From Baaleninema simplex PCC 7105 (GTDB lineage Bacteria; Cyanobacteriota; Cyanobacteriia; Cyanobacteriales; Geitlerinemataceae), in the NCBI RefSeq assembly GCF_000332355.1, contig NZ_KB235958.1, positions 1,220,270 through 1,267,334 on the forward strand: a stretch of DNA of 47,065 nt, written 5' to 3'. Within the stretch, counting starts at the first letter, position 1; the number at the start of each line of letters is the position of its first letter. Positions 7,105 to 15,799 of the stretch are shown piece by piece. A program made the position numbers and the translations under genes. The notes beneath the pieces are model-generated. The model had not been told where the DNA came from, did not search any database, and was given only the letters and a program-made list of their open reading frames with translations.

Positions 7105-9126
7105 TTAGCTGTCACTTGATTCAGTCCGAATCACAATCCAATCTCCATTCCGAGTTTGTCCGACAAAGTACATATGCAGCCATACAACCCCAACCCGATA
7201 CAGCCTTAAATGACTTAAGTTTTTCATCACAAAGTCATTGGGTTCGATGGTGATATAGCCTGTCTTTCTGAAGACATATTCAACGTTATGGGTTGAAATG
7301 GCTCGAGTTGTATCGAGAAGATTATGAATCAGCGAACTTCGTTTTTCGGAAATTTCCCAAACAAAACTTTCTGAGTTGGGTTGTAAAAACTCAATATTTG
7401 AAATTGCATTTTTTAAAATCAAAATTAGCTCTTTGTTTTGAGGCTTAGAAAGAGTCATATCTTCCTCTCTAAAAATGGGGTTAGAGTGGTACAACCAATA
7501 GGTGTCGGCCCAGTATGACATTTTTCGAGCTATCCCTAAATAATCACCGGATGGAGTATTGCCAATAATAAAATGGCAATTTTCACGGTGACTTTCTAGT
7601 AAAAAAACCTTGAGATTGGTCAGGTAAATATCCAGGCGATCGAGCAAAATTCGGAAATACTCAATTTCTGCTTGTAGCTTGGAGTCATAGTAAACAGTAG
7701 GAGATAACACTTCAAAATCGATGTTATCAAGGTAAGCCCATCGAAATTCAGCGATTGGAATTTCTTGCATGTGTTGACAAGCCTTGAGTAATCCTTCAAG
7801 TGTAAAATCTCCTCGAAGGCGAGTTTCCCACAAAAAAACTTCGTAAGGATCTGACGAGCAACTTTCATGATATAAATCCTTGCAAGATTCTTGGATTTGT
7901 TCGAGCAGTTCATAACTTGGATTGTTGTATGCTTGGCAAAACCCAGCTAGAAATTCAGGTGGATTAATCGCATCCACCCACTTCGCCCCCAACAATTTTG
8001 CATGAGTGAAATCGACGTTCTTTAAATTTGTCTGAGTGAGATCGGCATTTTCCAGATTTGCACCTAAAAAACAAGTTTTTTCGAGATTGGATTGACTTAA
8101 ATTTGTCCGAGATAGATCGGCTTTCTTAAATTGCGCTTCGGTGAGATTAGCCCCTTCTAAATTGACGCCACTCAAATTGGCATGGTTAAAATTTGCTCCA
8201 ATCAGACAAACATTTTGAAAGTTCACACTTCTCAAATCAAGCCAAACAAAATCCATATGATTGAGATTCGCGCCCTTCAAATCAGCAGTTTTTAAAAGCT
8301 CGATGTTTGCTCCCTGATGGACGATTTTCCAAATCGTTTTGATTTTAGAATCTAGAGCGATCGCTCCTTCAAGTTGAGTGTCGCGAAGATTGGCATGGGT
8401 AAAATTTACTTTGTCAAGATTGGCATTTTGGAAATCTACCCCTTGAAGATTTGCCCCTGTAAAATTGGCATTGGTGAGGTTTGCCCCGTTGAGATTGGCT
8501 CCCACCATTTCTAGCTGGGAAAAGTCTCGATCTCGTAAATCCAAGTTGCTTAAATTGGCATAACTGAGATTGGCACGACAATCGTTGGAGAGATGAAAGA
8601 TTGCTGCTTTGAGATTAGAGTTTTTAAAATTTGCCCAGATAAAGCTTCCCAAAAACTGAGTTTCAACACAATTTGCATCGGTGAAATCGAGATGAGTGTT
8701 GCTGTGATCGCATCGCCCCAGCTTTGCATTTATTAAATTTGCTCCGACAAACTTCGTTTGATTCAATTCTTTCGGTTCGAGACAAGCATCGGTTAAATCG
8801 GCTCGACTAAAATCCGCTAGATTGACTTTGCCATCAATATAAATATTTCTAAGATTCGCATAGCAAAAGTGCGCACTCTCTAAATTGACATCGCTCAAAA
8901 TGGCATTTTCAAGCGTAGCATGACTAAAATTTGTATGGCTCAAATTTATCTCTTGTCCCTGCCAGCCATATAGTTCGGCTTCACTGAAATTTGCACCCCG
9001 AAAGTCAGCCCCGCTCAGATCGATTTGACATTTTGTCCCATCAAGTTTGGCGCCACTTAAATCGATTCCTGAGAAGTTTCTTTTTCCAGCTTTGTAGCGT
9101 TCGAGTAGTTTTTGAATCTCCTGCAT
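7105..9126 (-). CDS. Pentapeptide-repeat protein with two C-terminal NuiA-like domains
   Basis: A 673-residue protein. Residues about 15-395 are pentapeptide repeats of the A(D/N)LxX type, predicted to form a right-handed quadrilateral beta-helix. Residues about 405-540 read like nuclease A inhibitor (NuiA): YELLEQIQESC, then SDPYEVFLWE, then a helix FRILLDRLDIYLTNLKVFLL and FIIGNTPSGDYLGIARK. Known NuiA has LEQLKQASDGL, EYPFEVFLWE, a similar helix, and VIGETPAGNLAGISTK. Residues about 555-673 repeat the plan: LILKNAISNIEFL, SFVWEI, LRLYRVGVVWLHMYFVGQT, RNGDWIVIRTES. No signal peptide or membrane segment is seen. Base use is more AT-rich and poorer in HIP1 than the neighbours, suggesting acquisition. 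The domain match is from memory of NuiA, so moderately sure; the cellular target is unknown. Confidence 0.75.
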   Translation of the reverse strand: MQEIQKLLERYKAGKRNFSGIDLSGAKLDGTKCQIDLSGADFRGANFSEAELYGWQGQEINLSHTNFSHATLENAILSDVNLESAHFCYANLRNIYIDGKVNLADFSRADLTDACLEPKELNQTKFVGANLINAKLGRCDHSNTHLDFTDANCVETQFLGSFIWANFKNSNLKAAIFHLSNDCRANLSYANLSNLDLRDRDFSQLEMVGANLNGANLTNANFTGANLQGVDFQNANLDKVNFTHANLRDTQLEGAIALDSKIKTIWKIVHQGANIELLKTADLKGANLNHMDFVWLDLRSVNFQNVCLIGANFNHANLSGVNLEGANLTEAQFKKADLSRTNLSQSNLEKTCFLGANLENADLTQTNLKNVDFTHAKLLGAKWVDAINPPEFLAGFCQAYNNPSYELLEQIQESCKDLYHESCSSDPYEVFLWETRLRGDFTLEGLLKACQHMQEIPIAEFRWAYLDNIDFEVLSPTVYYDSKLQAEIEYFRILLDRLDIYLTNLKVFLLESHRENCHFIIGNTPSGDYLGIARKMSYWADTYWLYHSNPIFREEDMTLSKPQNKELILILKNAISNIEFLQPNSESFVWEISEKRSSLIHNLLDTTRAISTHNVEYVFRKTGYITIEPNDFVMKNLSHLRLYRVGVVWLHMYFVGQTRNGDWIVIRTESSDS

Positions 9127-9151
9127 CTTTCGATTTTGTTAATAAGAGTTA

Positions 9152-9293
9152 GGGAGCATCCCGTTTTGGAAGATACATGGCAATTGATTGTTGAAAATCG
9201 TTTCAAGACGTAGGTGAATTTGTCTCTGTGAGAGGCAAGCCAGTATTCTCAATAGTAGCTGCTTATCTATAATTGCCGAAATGGGATGCTCCC
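9152..9293. mobile_element. 142-bp MITE with 9-bp target duplication
   Basis: The ends are GGGAGCATCCCGTTTTGG at the left and, as complement, GGGAGCATCCCATTTCGG at the right (16 of 18 identical). Perfect 9-bp direct repeats TAAGAGTTA flank the element at 9143-9151 and 9294-9302. It has no coding capacity. It sits about 25 bp upstream of the pentapeptide gene's start codon and may therefore separate that gene from its original promoter. Confidence 0.85.
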
Positions 9294-9336
9294 TAAGAGT
9301 TACCTCGAGATCTTCAGAGTTTAACCCAATTGATTT

Positions 9337-9482
9337 GGCTCTTCCGAACTTGGCGTGCAGAAAAAAGCGCTGTAACCCTGGTAATGAATTTCACAATTTC
9401 AACCCCTTTTGATTGACTTTGGCTGAAAGTGCGACTCAGCATGACGTTCAGCGATTTCTTACATAGTAAGTTCGGAAGAGCC
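9337..9482. mobile_element. 146-bp MITE with 8-bp target duplication (family A relative)
   Basis: The ends GGCTCTTCCGAACTT (left) and AAGTTCGGAAGAGCC (right) are exact complements. Perfect 8-bp direct repeats ATTGATTT flank the element at 9329-9336 and 9483-9490. The ends resemble those of 2497-2617 and 39725-39846 but the interior differs, so it is a separate subfamily. The 529-bp gap 9127-9655 holds this element and the one at 9152, plus about 170 bp of plain AT-rich sequence. Confidence 0.88.
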
Positions 9483-9655
9483 ATTGATTTTTCCTAGTGT
9501 TGCCTTTTTCGATTTTAACAAAAATCGAATTTTATAAATCGGTCAAAATAAAAATTTTAGCTTTTTTATATCCGATCGCAGCACGCCACAAGGCGATCGA
9601 ATCTTCACTGTAACGGGAACTCAAAACGAGAGTGGGCATTTTCGATCGCACTCTT

Positions 9656-10282
9656 TTAATCTAAACTAACCTTAACATCTCCACCGGCTCCGATCGCTTT
9701 TTGTCTTAACGAAGCATACGGCCAGTTTATCGACTCAGGTGGATAGAGAAAATTTTTATAGGCGAGAGCCATTTGTTGGGCGGCGCGATCGCACGACATT
9801 TTTCCGGTAGCCGTTCCCAAACCCGGACAGGCGATCGTTTGTATTTTACATTCTTCTCGTTGGTTATGTCGCTTAACGGCGACGAGCATCGCCCACATTG
9901 CCACATAAACATTGTCCGTTTGAGAGATAGACATAGGAACCCGCATCGTTGGCGTGTGAGCCAGAAAAGGATGGTTATAATGACCGGTTTCAACAATTAA
10001 AGAGGTTCCCACTGGTTGCTCGCCACAATACTCGTCGATAATCCGTTGTTGCACGCGAGCCATCAATTCTAAACCGAAATAGCGAACGATCGCCAGATCG
10101 ACCCCACCATCCATCAAACCGAAGGAATTCCCCGCACTCACCATACAATCGTAATCGGTTAACTCTTCAAAATAGCCGTTGACAATTGACACGGCGGAGA
10201 ATTTTTTTAACTTCCCTTGCCAAGCCTCGCAAAGCTCTGGCTTCGGATCGACTAAGATAAGTTTGAGATCGGTGGGTTTCAT
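9656..10282 (-). CDS. Macro-domain protein
   Basis: A 208-residue stand-alone macro domain, a fold that binds ADP-ribose or related nucleotides and in some members removes ADP-ribose from targets. It opens with LKLILVDPKPELCEAW, as in macro domains that begin with a beta strand. The key loops are MVSAGNSFGLMDGGVDLAI (about residues 48-66), with the Asn and the Gly-Gly that hold the distal ribose, and ACPGLGTATGKMSCDRAAQQM (about 151-171), the phosphate loop. It has no partner domain and no DarT-like toxin beside it. The gene is HIP1-containing and of ordinary composition. Substrate and role are unknown. Confidence 0.82.
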   Translation of the reverse strand: MKPTDLKLILVDPKPELCEAWQGKLKKFSAVSIVNGYFEELTDYDCMVSAGNSFGLMDGGVDLAIVRYFGLELMARVQQRIIDEYCGEQPVGTSLIVETGHYNHPFLAHTPTMRVPMSISQTDNVYVAMWAMLVAVKRHNQREECKIQTIACPGLGTATGKMSCDRAAQQMALAYKNFLYPPESINWPYASLRQKAIGAGGDVKVSLD

Positions 10283-10362
10283 GACGATCTTGAAAATGGA
10301 GATCGGAATATTTTCAGTTTAGCGATCGCGATCGCTCTCCGTCACCTAGCCACAGGTCGTTG

Positions 10363-10680
10363 TTACATCAGCCACTCGATCGCTGGACTTTCTCGTGAGG
10401 TGAAAGCGATCTCCTTAGTATCTGTCAGTAGGTAATATCGGTCATTTTCTCGATCGAATCCGATCGCTCCATCAATAAAATCGTCATCTTCTAGTTCTTG
10501 AATGTTGCATTCGTACTCCGTAACGTCAGAAATACATATCTTTAGTATCGGTTTCCAAGACTCTGGAGCATCGTAGAAAACGCTCTCGAAAAGTTTTTTG
10601 TGATCGTCATAGACAATGCGATCGATATATACAGAACAGTGACAAAGATAAGTTTTGATTAGCTCGATTCTTTGACTCAT
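10363..10680 (-). CDS. Acidic hypothetical protein
   Basis: I do not recognise this 105-residue protein. I prefer the start MSQRIELIKTYL at 10680; an ATG nine bases upstream is also possible, and neither has a good Shine-Dalgarno sequence. It is rich in Asp and Glu (IQELEDDDFIDGAIGFDREN) with several aromatic residues and no signal peptide or membrane segment. Its size and acidity resemble small immunity or anti-nuclease proteins, but that is only an impression. It lies in the same direction as the macro-domain gene, 80 bp upstream of it, so the two may be co-transcribed. Confidence 0.55.
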   Translation of the reverse strand: MSQRIELIKTYLCHCSVYIDRIVYDDHKKLFESVFYDAPESWKPILKICISDVTEYECNIQELEDDDFIDGAIGFDRENDRYYLLTDTKEIAFTSRESPAIEWLM

Positions 10681-10729
10681 AACAAGCATTTAAATTTGAA
10701 AGAAAAATCGATTAGCGTATGTTATCAAT

Positions 10730-10764
10730 AATAAAAACCCCAGTCTTACTCTAAAAAACTGGGG
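10730..10764 (-). terminator. Rho-independent terminator of ugd
   Basis: CCCCAGT (10738-10744) and ACTGGGG (10758-10764) form a 7-bp stem. Read on the minus strand, the second arm is followed by TTTTTATTATT. It lies 47 bp beyond the ugd stop codon. Confidence 0.8.
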
Positions 10765-10811
10765 CGATCGACATATTCTATAAAATAGAAAAAAGAAGTG
10801 TCAGAGCGCGT

Positions 10812-12200
10812 TTAACGACCCACGCCCACGTAACGGAAGCCGAGAGATTCCAACTTCTCGCGATCGAGGAAATTACGACCGTCCACCATAATTGGCGTGT
10901 TCATCGCCTTGGCCATCTTGGCATAATCCAAAGAGAGAAACTGTTTCCAATCCGTCACCAACACCAAAGCATCACAGCCTTCAGCCAGGCGTTCGGTGTC
11001 CGTTTCCACGTACACCCCAGACAATCCCGAACTTAGCCCCGACTGAGACACGATGGGGTCGTAAGCCTTCACCTTCGCACCCAAACGGTTGAGATTTTCA
11101 ATCAACAACAGAGACGGCGCGTCGCGCATATCGTCCGTGTCGGGTTTAAACGTCAGTCCCAACAAGCCGACGGTTTTTCCTTTGAGGATTTTCAGCTCGT
11201 GTTGGAGCTTTTCGAGAGCGATGAGGCGTTGGCGTTTGTTGACTTCCACCGCCGCTTTGAGCAGTTGCGCGTCGTAACCGTAATCGTCCGAGGTGTGAAC
11301 CAACGCCGAGACATCTTTCGGGAAACAAGAACCGCCCCAACCGATCCCCGCTTGCAAGAACTTCGTCCCGATGCGAGAGTCGAGGCCGATGCCTTTGGCC
11401 ACCTGAGTCACGTCAGCACCGACGCGATCGCAGATATTCGCCACTTCGTTAATAAAGCTAATCTTCGTGGCTAAGAACGAGTTGGCGGCGTACTTAATCA
11501 TCTCCGCCGAACACAAATCCGTCACCACCACCGGCACCGGAGGCAACTCTTTCTCCTCCGCCAACTCCCGTTTGACGATCGGTTCGTAAAGCTCCTTCAT
11601 CATCTCGATCGCGCGGCTGCTGTTGCTGCCGAGAACGATGCGATCGGGGTTGAAGGTATCGTACACCGCCGATCCTTCCCGTAGAAATTCCGGGTTGCTG
11701 ACGACATCGAACTCCGCGTTAATTTGTTCGACGAGTTCTTCTCCAGAAGTTCCCGCACTCACTAGGGATTTTTCCCGTTCGGCGATACCGTCGAGAACGA
11801 TCGATCGCACCCAGTCCCCCGAACCGATCGGAACTGTAGACTTGTTGACGATGACCTTGTAACCCTCTTTCAGATGTGCGCCGATCCCTCGGGCTACCGC
11901 TTCGACGTACCGAGTGTCGCTTTCCCCAGTCGGGAGTGGCGGCGTTCCCACTGCGATAAAGAGAATGTCACCGTGATTGACGCCTGCTTCTAAATCTGTG
12001 GTGAATTCGATGTGTCCCGATTCGATGCAAGACGCCATAATTTCCGACAGTCCCGGCTCGTAAATCGGCGACCGCCCGGCTTTCATCGTTTTAACTTTCT
12101 CTTCGTTGTTATCGACGCAAATCACGTTGTGGCCGATGCGAGCCAAGCAAGCTCCAGTCACCAAACCGACGTATCCCGTACCGATGACACAAACGCGCAT
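10812..12200 (-). CDS. ugd: UDP-glucose 6-dehydrogenase
   Basis: A 462-residue enzyme that oxidises UDP-glucose to UDP-glucuronate with two NAD+. It opens with MRVCVIGTGYVGLVTGACLA (NAD-binding GxGxxG). Other motifs are FIAVGTPP, VNKSTVPIGSGD, NPEFLREGSAVYDTFNPDRIVLG, YAANSFLATKISFINEVAN and the catalytic-Cys motif GIGWGGSCFPKD; the C-terminal half has GLLGLTFKPDTDDMRDAPS. The length and all active-site residues are normal. It lies 147 bp downstream of the UDP-xylose synthase gene on the same strand, so the pair makes UDP-GlcA and then UDP-xylose for polysaccharides. A strong terminator follows. Confidence 0.95.
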   Translation of the reverse strand: MRVCVIGTGYVGLVTGACLARIGHNVICVDNNEEKVKTMKAGRSPIYEPGLSEIMASCIESGHIEFTTDLEAGVNHGDILFIAVGTPPLPTGESDTRYVEAVARGIGAHLKEGYKVIVNKSTVPIGSGDWVRSIVLDGIAEREKSLVSAGTSGEELVEQINAEFDVVSNPEFLREGSAVYDTFNPDRIVLGSNSSRAIEMMKELYEPIVKRELAEEKELPPVPVVVTDLCSAEMIKYAANSFLATKISFINEVANICDRVGADVTQVAKGIGLDSRIGTKFLQAGIGWGGSCFPKDVSALVHTSDDYGYDAQLLKAAVEVNKRQRLIALEKLQHELKILKGKTVGLLGLTFKPDTDDMRDAPSLLLIENLNRLGAKVKAYDPIVSQSGLSSGLSGVYVETDTERLAEGCDALVLVTDWKQFLSLDYAKMAKAMNTPIMVDGRNFLDREKLESLGFRYVGVGR

Positions 12201-12347
12201 ATCAATTCGTCCTCAGATAGTAAAGTACTCCTCAACAGGTGGGGTTGGGAGGCTTTCGTACACTAGCTTAATCGCAAAATCTTTCAATCCCCACCTTCGG
12301 TGCTGCGGTCGATACACCCGGAAAAACGCCTGTCGATTAGAATCGGG

Positions 12348-13283
12348 TTATTTAGCTGCCAGACGTTGGCGAAAATCTTCGATCGTTCGCTTCAATCCAT
12401 CTTCTAAAGCGACTTTCGGCGTCCAACCCAGCCACTCTTTGGCTCGGGTAATGTCCGGTTGTCGCTGTTTGGGGTCGTCCTGCGGAAGCGGCGCAAACTG
12501 AATCTCGACATCGGGATTGACGAGTTTCTGAATCGTCTGCGCCAGTTCCAAGATCGTGTATTCGTCGGGATTTCCGATATTCACTGGCCCGATATGTTCC
12601 TCGTTTTCCATCAGCCGCATCATCCCGTCGATAAGGTCGCTGGCGTAGCAAAAACTGCGGGTTTGGGAACCGTCGCCGTACACGGTCAGGGGAATTCCTC
12701 GCAGAGCTTGGACGATGAAGTTACTCACGACTCGTCCGTCGTGTTCTTGCATTCGGGGGCCGTAGGTGTTGAAAATGCGGATGACGCGCACGTCTACGTT
12801 ATTTTGGCGATGGTAGTCGAAAGTTAAGGTTTCGGCGATTCGCTTTCCTTCGTCGTAACAGGCACGAATCCCGATGGGGTTGACGTTCCCCCGATAGTCT
12901 TCGGTTTGGGGGTGGACGGTGGGATCGCCGTAGACTTCTGAGGTCGAGGCCAGCAAGAACCTGGCTTTGACTCGTTTTGCCAGTCCCAACATATTGAGCG
13001 TTCCGAGAACGCTCGTTTTGACGGTTTTAACGGGGTTGTATTGGTAGTGAACGGGAGAGGCCGGACAAGCGAGGTGGTAGATGCGATCGACTTCGAGTCG
13101 GATGGGTTCGGTGATGTCGTGGCGAACGACCTCGAAGTAAGGCGAATCCATCCACTTTAGAATGTTGCGCTTGTGGCCGGTGAAGAAGTTATCCAGACAA
13201 ATGACCTCGTGGCCTTGTTCCATCAGGCGATCGATGAGGTGGGAGCCTAGAAACCCAGCACCGCCTGTAACTAGTATTCTCAT
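12348..13283 (-). CDS. UDP-glucuronate decarboxylase (UDP-xylose synthase)
   Basis: A 311-residue extended short-chain dehydrogenase. The NAD loop is [16 protein letters not shown] (residues 5-20). STSEVYGDP supplies the catalytic Ser/Thr region, [10 protein letters not shown] holds the YxxxK pair, and [14 protein letters not shown]-type context (here [24 protein letters not shown] in parts) marks the UDP-glucuronate decarboxylase branch rather than UDP-glucose 4-epimerases. [11 protein letters not shown] and [15 protein letters not shown] follow. It converts UDP-GlcA to UDP-xylose in the cytosol. The next gene downstream, ugd, makes its substrate, which supports the call. One oddity is Ile where many homologues have Pro just before RACYDEGKR. 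Confidence 0.88.
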   Translation of the reverse strand: MRILVTGGAGFLGSHLIDRLMEQGHEVICLDNFFTGHKRNILKWMDSPYFEVVRHDITEPIRLEVDRIYHLACPASPVHYQYNPVKTVKTSVLGTLNMLGLAKRVKARFLLASTSEVYGDPTVHPQTEDYRGNVNPIGIRACYDEGKRIAETLTFDYHRQNNVDVRVIRIFNTYGPRMQEHDGRVVSNFIVQALRGIPLTVYGDGSQTRSFCYASDLIDGMMRLMENEEHIGPVNIGNPDEYTILELAQTIQKLVNPDVEIQFAPLPQDDPKQRQPDITRAKEWLGWTPKVALEDGLKRTIEDFRQRLAAK

Positions 13284-13385
13284 CGCCGAAATTCTCGCTA
13301 AAACCTGACATCCAAGGTATCCTGCGATCGCTCAACTGTCCAGATTTATGAACTCGTTCTGAAAATTCTCAACTAAAGAAGTTAA

Positions 13386-13415
13386 TTGACAACAACGATT
13401 GTTGGTGTGTATCCT
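13386..13415 (+). promoter_or_regulatory. furA promoter with a palindromic operator
   Basis: A -35 box TTGACA (13386-13391) and a -10-like TATCCT (13410-13415) are 18 bp apart. Between them lies a perfect 6-3-6 inverted repeat, CAACAA-CGA-TTGTTG (13390-13404). Its position would let a bound repressor block RNA polymerase, as expected for autoregulation. The boxes are seen; the regulator is inferred. Confidence 0.6.
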
Positions 13416-13449
13416 AGAAAGCAGATAGAGGCTTTTGTTATCTGGCATT

Positions 13450-13905
13450 ATGTCTGTTTACTCCACAGCCTCTCTGAAATCTGAGCTAAACGAACGTGGG
13501 TGGCGCATGACGCCCCAACGAGAAACGATTCTCAAAACGTTTCAGCATTTGCCGAAAGGCGAACACTTGAGCGCGGAAGATTTGTACGAACTCTTACAGC
13601 AAGACGGACAGCGCATCAGCCTGTCAACGGTTTACCGCACGCTCAAACTCATGGCTCGGATGGGTATCCTCAGAGAGCTAGAACTTGGCGAAGACCACAA
13701 ACATTACGAACTCAACCAACCTTATCCTTACCACCATCACCATCTGATTTGTGTCAAGTGCAATAAAACGATCGAGTTTAAAAGCGATGCCGTCTTAAAA
13801 ATCGGTACGAAAACCGCTCAAAAAGAAGGGTATCATCTCCTCGACTGTCAACTGACGATCCACGCGGTCTGTCCGGCCTGTCAGCGAGCGTTAGCGCCGT
13901 ATTAG
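13450..13905 (+). CDS. furA: Ferric uptake regulator FurA
   Basis: A 151-residue Fur-family repressor. The start is set at ATG 13450 because cyanobacterial FurA begins with this (M)SVYSTASLKSELNERGW context; a TTG 15 bases upstream is less likely. The winged-helix domain contains MTPQRETILKTFQ and SLSTVYRTLKLMARMGI. The metal sites follow: HKHYELNQPYPYHHHHLICVKCNKTIEF with its His cluster and CxxC, and AVCPACQ near the C-terminus as a second CxxC. It represses iron-uptake genes when loaded with Fe2+. The near identity to the FurA branch, rather than Zur or PerR, rests on remembered sequence. A promoter with an operator-like palindrome lies 35-64 bp upstream. Confidence 0.9.
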   Translation: MSVYSTASLKSELNERGWRMTPQRETILKTFQHLPKGEHLSAEDLYELLQQDGQRISLSTVYRTLKLMARMGILRELELGEDHKHYELNQPYPYHHHHLICVKCNKTIEFKSDAVLKIGTKTAQKEGYHLLDCQLTIHAVCPACQRALAPY

Positions 13906-13934
13906 AGAGGGGGAGATTGGGAGTCAATTGGTAG

Positions 13935-14000
13935 GGTGCGTGACGCGGCTGAAAAATGTAGGCGTTGTCAGGTCAATGTGGTGTTACCGCGTCACGCACC
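13935..14000. repeat. GTGACGCGG palindromic repeat, copy 2
   Basis: GGTGCGTGACGCGG (13935-13948) and CCGCGTCACGCACC (13987-14000) are perfect 14-bp complements around 38 nt. The interior resembles copies 3 and 4 (GAAAAATGT...GTCAGG.TAATGT). It sits between convergent furA and ruvC and could end transcription of both. Confidence 0.85.
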
Positions 14001-14034
14001 GCCTCGCATCCGGTCATCCCCGAACCCTCGATCG

Positions 14035-14526
14035 TCAACGCTGAAACCAGGCGGCGATCGCCACGGCTAAAGCGTCGGCGGCGTCGTCGGGTTTGGGTAC
14101 GGTTTCGAGGGACAGTTCCCGCGCGACAGCTTCTTGAACGTCGGTTTTCGAGGCGTTCCCGTATCCCGTTAAGGCTTGTTTGACTTGGGCGGGGGTGAGT
14201 TCGACGATCGGCAAGTCGTACTGGGCTAATACGAGTAACACGATCCCCCGAGCTTGTGCGACGAGGATCGTGTTTCCCATGCGGTAGAAAAAGAGTTTTT
14301 CAACCGCGACGAAATCGGGTTCAAACCGATCGACCAAGGCGTGGAGGTCGTCGTAAATCGTTTGTAAACGCTGTCCGAGCGCTTGTTTGGGCGGCGTTTG
14401 TATAATGCCAAAATCGATAGGTTCGAGGCGATCGCACTTGTCGATACATTCGATCGCCCCGAACCCCAATCGCGCCAATCCCGGATCGAGACCGAGAATG
14501 CGTTGGCAGTTTTTGGAACGACTCAT
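14035..14526 (-). CDS. ruvC: Crossover junction endodeoxyribonuclease RuvC
   Basis: A 163-residue Holliday-junction resolvase, of normal family length. The RNase-H-like fold starts with [17 protein letters not shown] (first catalytic Asp). [22 protein letters not shown] carries the catalytic Glu and the conserved Asn-Thr. [17 protein letters not shown] at the C-terminus gives the last Asp residues. It works with RuvAB to cut four-way junctions in recombinational repair. It lies 10 bp downstream of chlI in the same direction and is probably translated from the same mRNA, an arrangement I recall from other cyanobacteria. Confidence 0.93.
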   Translation of the reverse strand: MSRSKNCQRILGLDPGLARLGFGAIECIDKCDRLEPIDFGIIQTPPKQALGQRLQTIYDDLHALVDRFEPDFVAVEKLFFYRMGNTILVAQARGIVLLVLAQYDLPIVELTPAQVKQALTGYGNASKTDVQEAVARELSLETVPKPDDAADALAVAIAAWFQR

Positions 14527-14536
14527 ACTGTCGGGT

Positions 14537-15634
14537 TTAGGCGTCCTCGTCAGGGGGTTCGACCCCGAAAACGTCAGCGAAGACTTTTTGCACCTTGTAT
14601 CCCGAATCGATCGTCTCGAGGGGATCTTTCCGCAAGCGGTGTCGCAGACAGAGGGTCACGACGCGCTGAATGTCGTCTACAGTAACGTTATCTCGCCCCT
14701 CAAAGGCGGCTAACGCTCGCGCCGCGCGGTTGGTGACGATATCGCCTCGCAAGCCGTCTACGTCGAGTTCGGCGCACACTTGGGAAATTTGGACGCGCAA
14801 GTCGTACTCGACTTCTACCGACGACAGCAGTTCCTGAGCTTTGACGAGTCGTTCTTGAAGTTCCTGCTGTTCGGCTTGGTGTCGTTCTAAATAACCTTGA
14901 GGATCGCGATCGAACGCCGATCGCTCTTCGACGATTTTCACCCGCAAAGTGGGATCTTTCACGGTGCGAATTTCAGCGTGCATCCCGAAGCGATCGAGCA
15001 GTTGCGGCCGCAATTCTCCTTCTTCGGGGTTCCCCGAACCCACTAACACGAAGTTAGCCGGGTGACGAATCGAAATCCCTTCCCGTTCGACGGTATTCCA
15101 ACCTGACGCGGCTGAATCGAGCAGTACGTCTACCAGGTGGTCGTCGAGCAGGTTCACTTCGTCCACGTACAGGATGCCTCGGTTGGCTTTAGCCAGCAAA
15201 CCCGGCTCGAAGGCTTTCACCCCTTCAGACAAGGCTTTTTCAATATCGATGGTGCCGCAAACCCGGTCTTCTGTAGCGCCGAGGGGTAAGTCTACCATCG
15301 TCACTTTTTTCTTTGCGATGGGCAGAGTTTCGCCCCGGCTGAGGCGATCGCGAACGTCGTCGCTCATCAGTTCGGGGTTGCTCGGATCGCTGTCGAAGGG
15401 ATCGTCGGCGACTACGTCCATTTCTGGGAGCAAATCCGCCAACGCCCGAATCGTCGTCGATTTTCCCGTTCCGCGATCGCCCATAATCATGACCCCGCCC
15501 ACTTTGGGGTCGATGACGTTGAGCAACAGGGCGAGTTTCATTTCTTCTTGTCCGACGATAGCCGTAAAGGGAAATACGGCGCGGCGACGGGGAAGGGTCG
15601 GGACAGTTGGGCTGGCTTCGGCAGTTACAGTCAT
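14537..15634 (-). CDS. chlI: Magnesium chelatase ATPase subunit I
   Basis: A 365-residue AAA+ ATPase that, with ChlD and ChlH, inserts Mg2+ into protoporphyrin IX as the first committed step of chlorophyll synthesis. It has the opening [19 protein letters not shown], the Walker A motif [15 protein letters not shown] (about residues 53-67), [22 protein letters not shown], Walker [18 protein letters not shown], and sensor/arginine-finger elements [20 protein letters not shown]. The C-terminal helical part has [21 protein letters not shown]. The length is typical. The gene leads a two-gene unit with ruvC. Confidence 0.96.
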   Translation of the reverse strand: MTVTAEASPTVPTLPRRRAVFPFTAIVGQEEMKLALLLNVIDPKVGGVMIMGDRGTGKSTTIRALADLLPEMDVVADDPFDSDPSNPELMSDDVRDRLSRGETLPIAKKKVTMVDLPLGATEDRVCGTIDIEKALSEGVKAFEPGLLAKANRGILYVDEVNLLDDHLVDVLLDSAASGWNTVEREGISIRHPANFVLVGSGNPEEGELRPQLLDRFGMHAEIRTVKDPTLRVKIVEERSAFDRDPQGYLERHQAEQQELQERLVKAQELLSSVEVEYDLRVQISQVCAELDVDGLRGDIVTNRAARALAAFEGRDNVTVDDIQRVVTLCLRHRLRKDPLETIDSGYKVQKVFADVFGVEPPDEDA

Positions 15635-15799
15635 GCGATTTTAGAACGTTTGCGATTAATAAGATTAAGGGATTTTATGGGCGAATAAAAAAACGACCGT
15701 TCCCCATTGTACCGCCCTCGATCGCGAACTCTCGAACAGAACTCGCCGATTCGGGACGGTTGAGAAGGCCGTCTTTTTCTGAGATGGCTTGAGAGAAAG

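Noticed and set aside
9656-10282. DarTG-type toxin-antitoxin system
   Set aside because: The macro domain is present, but no ADP-ribosyltransferase toxin gene adjoins it, and the 105-residue neighbour lacks its motifs.
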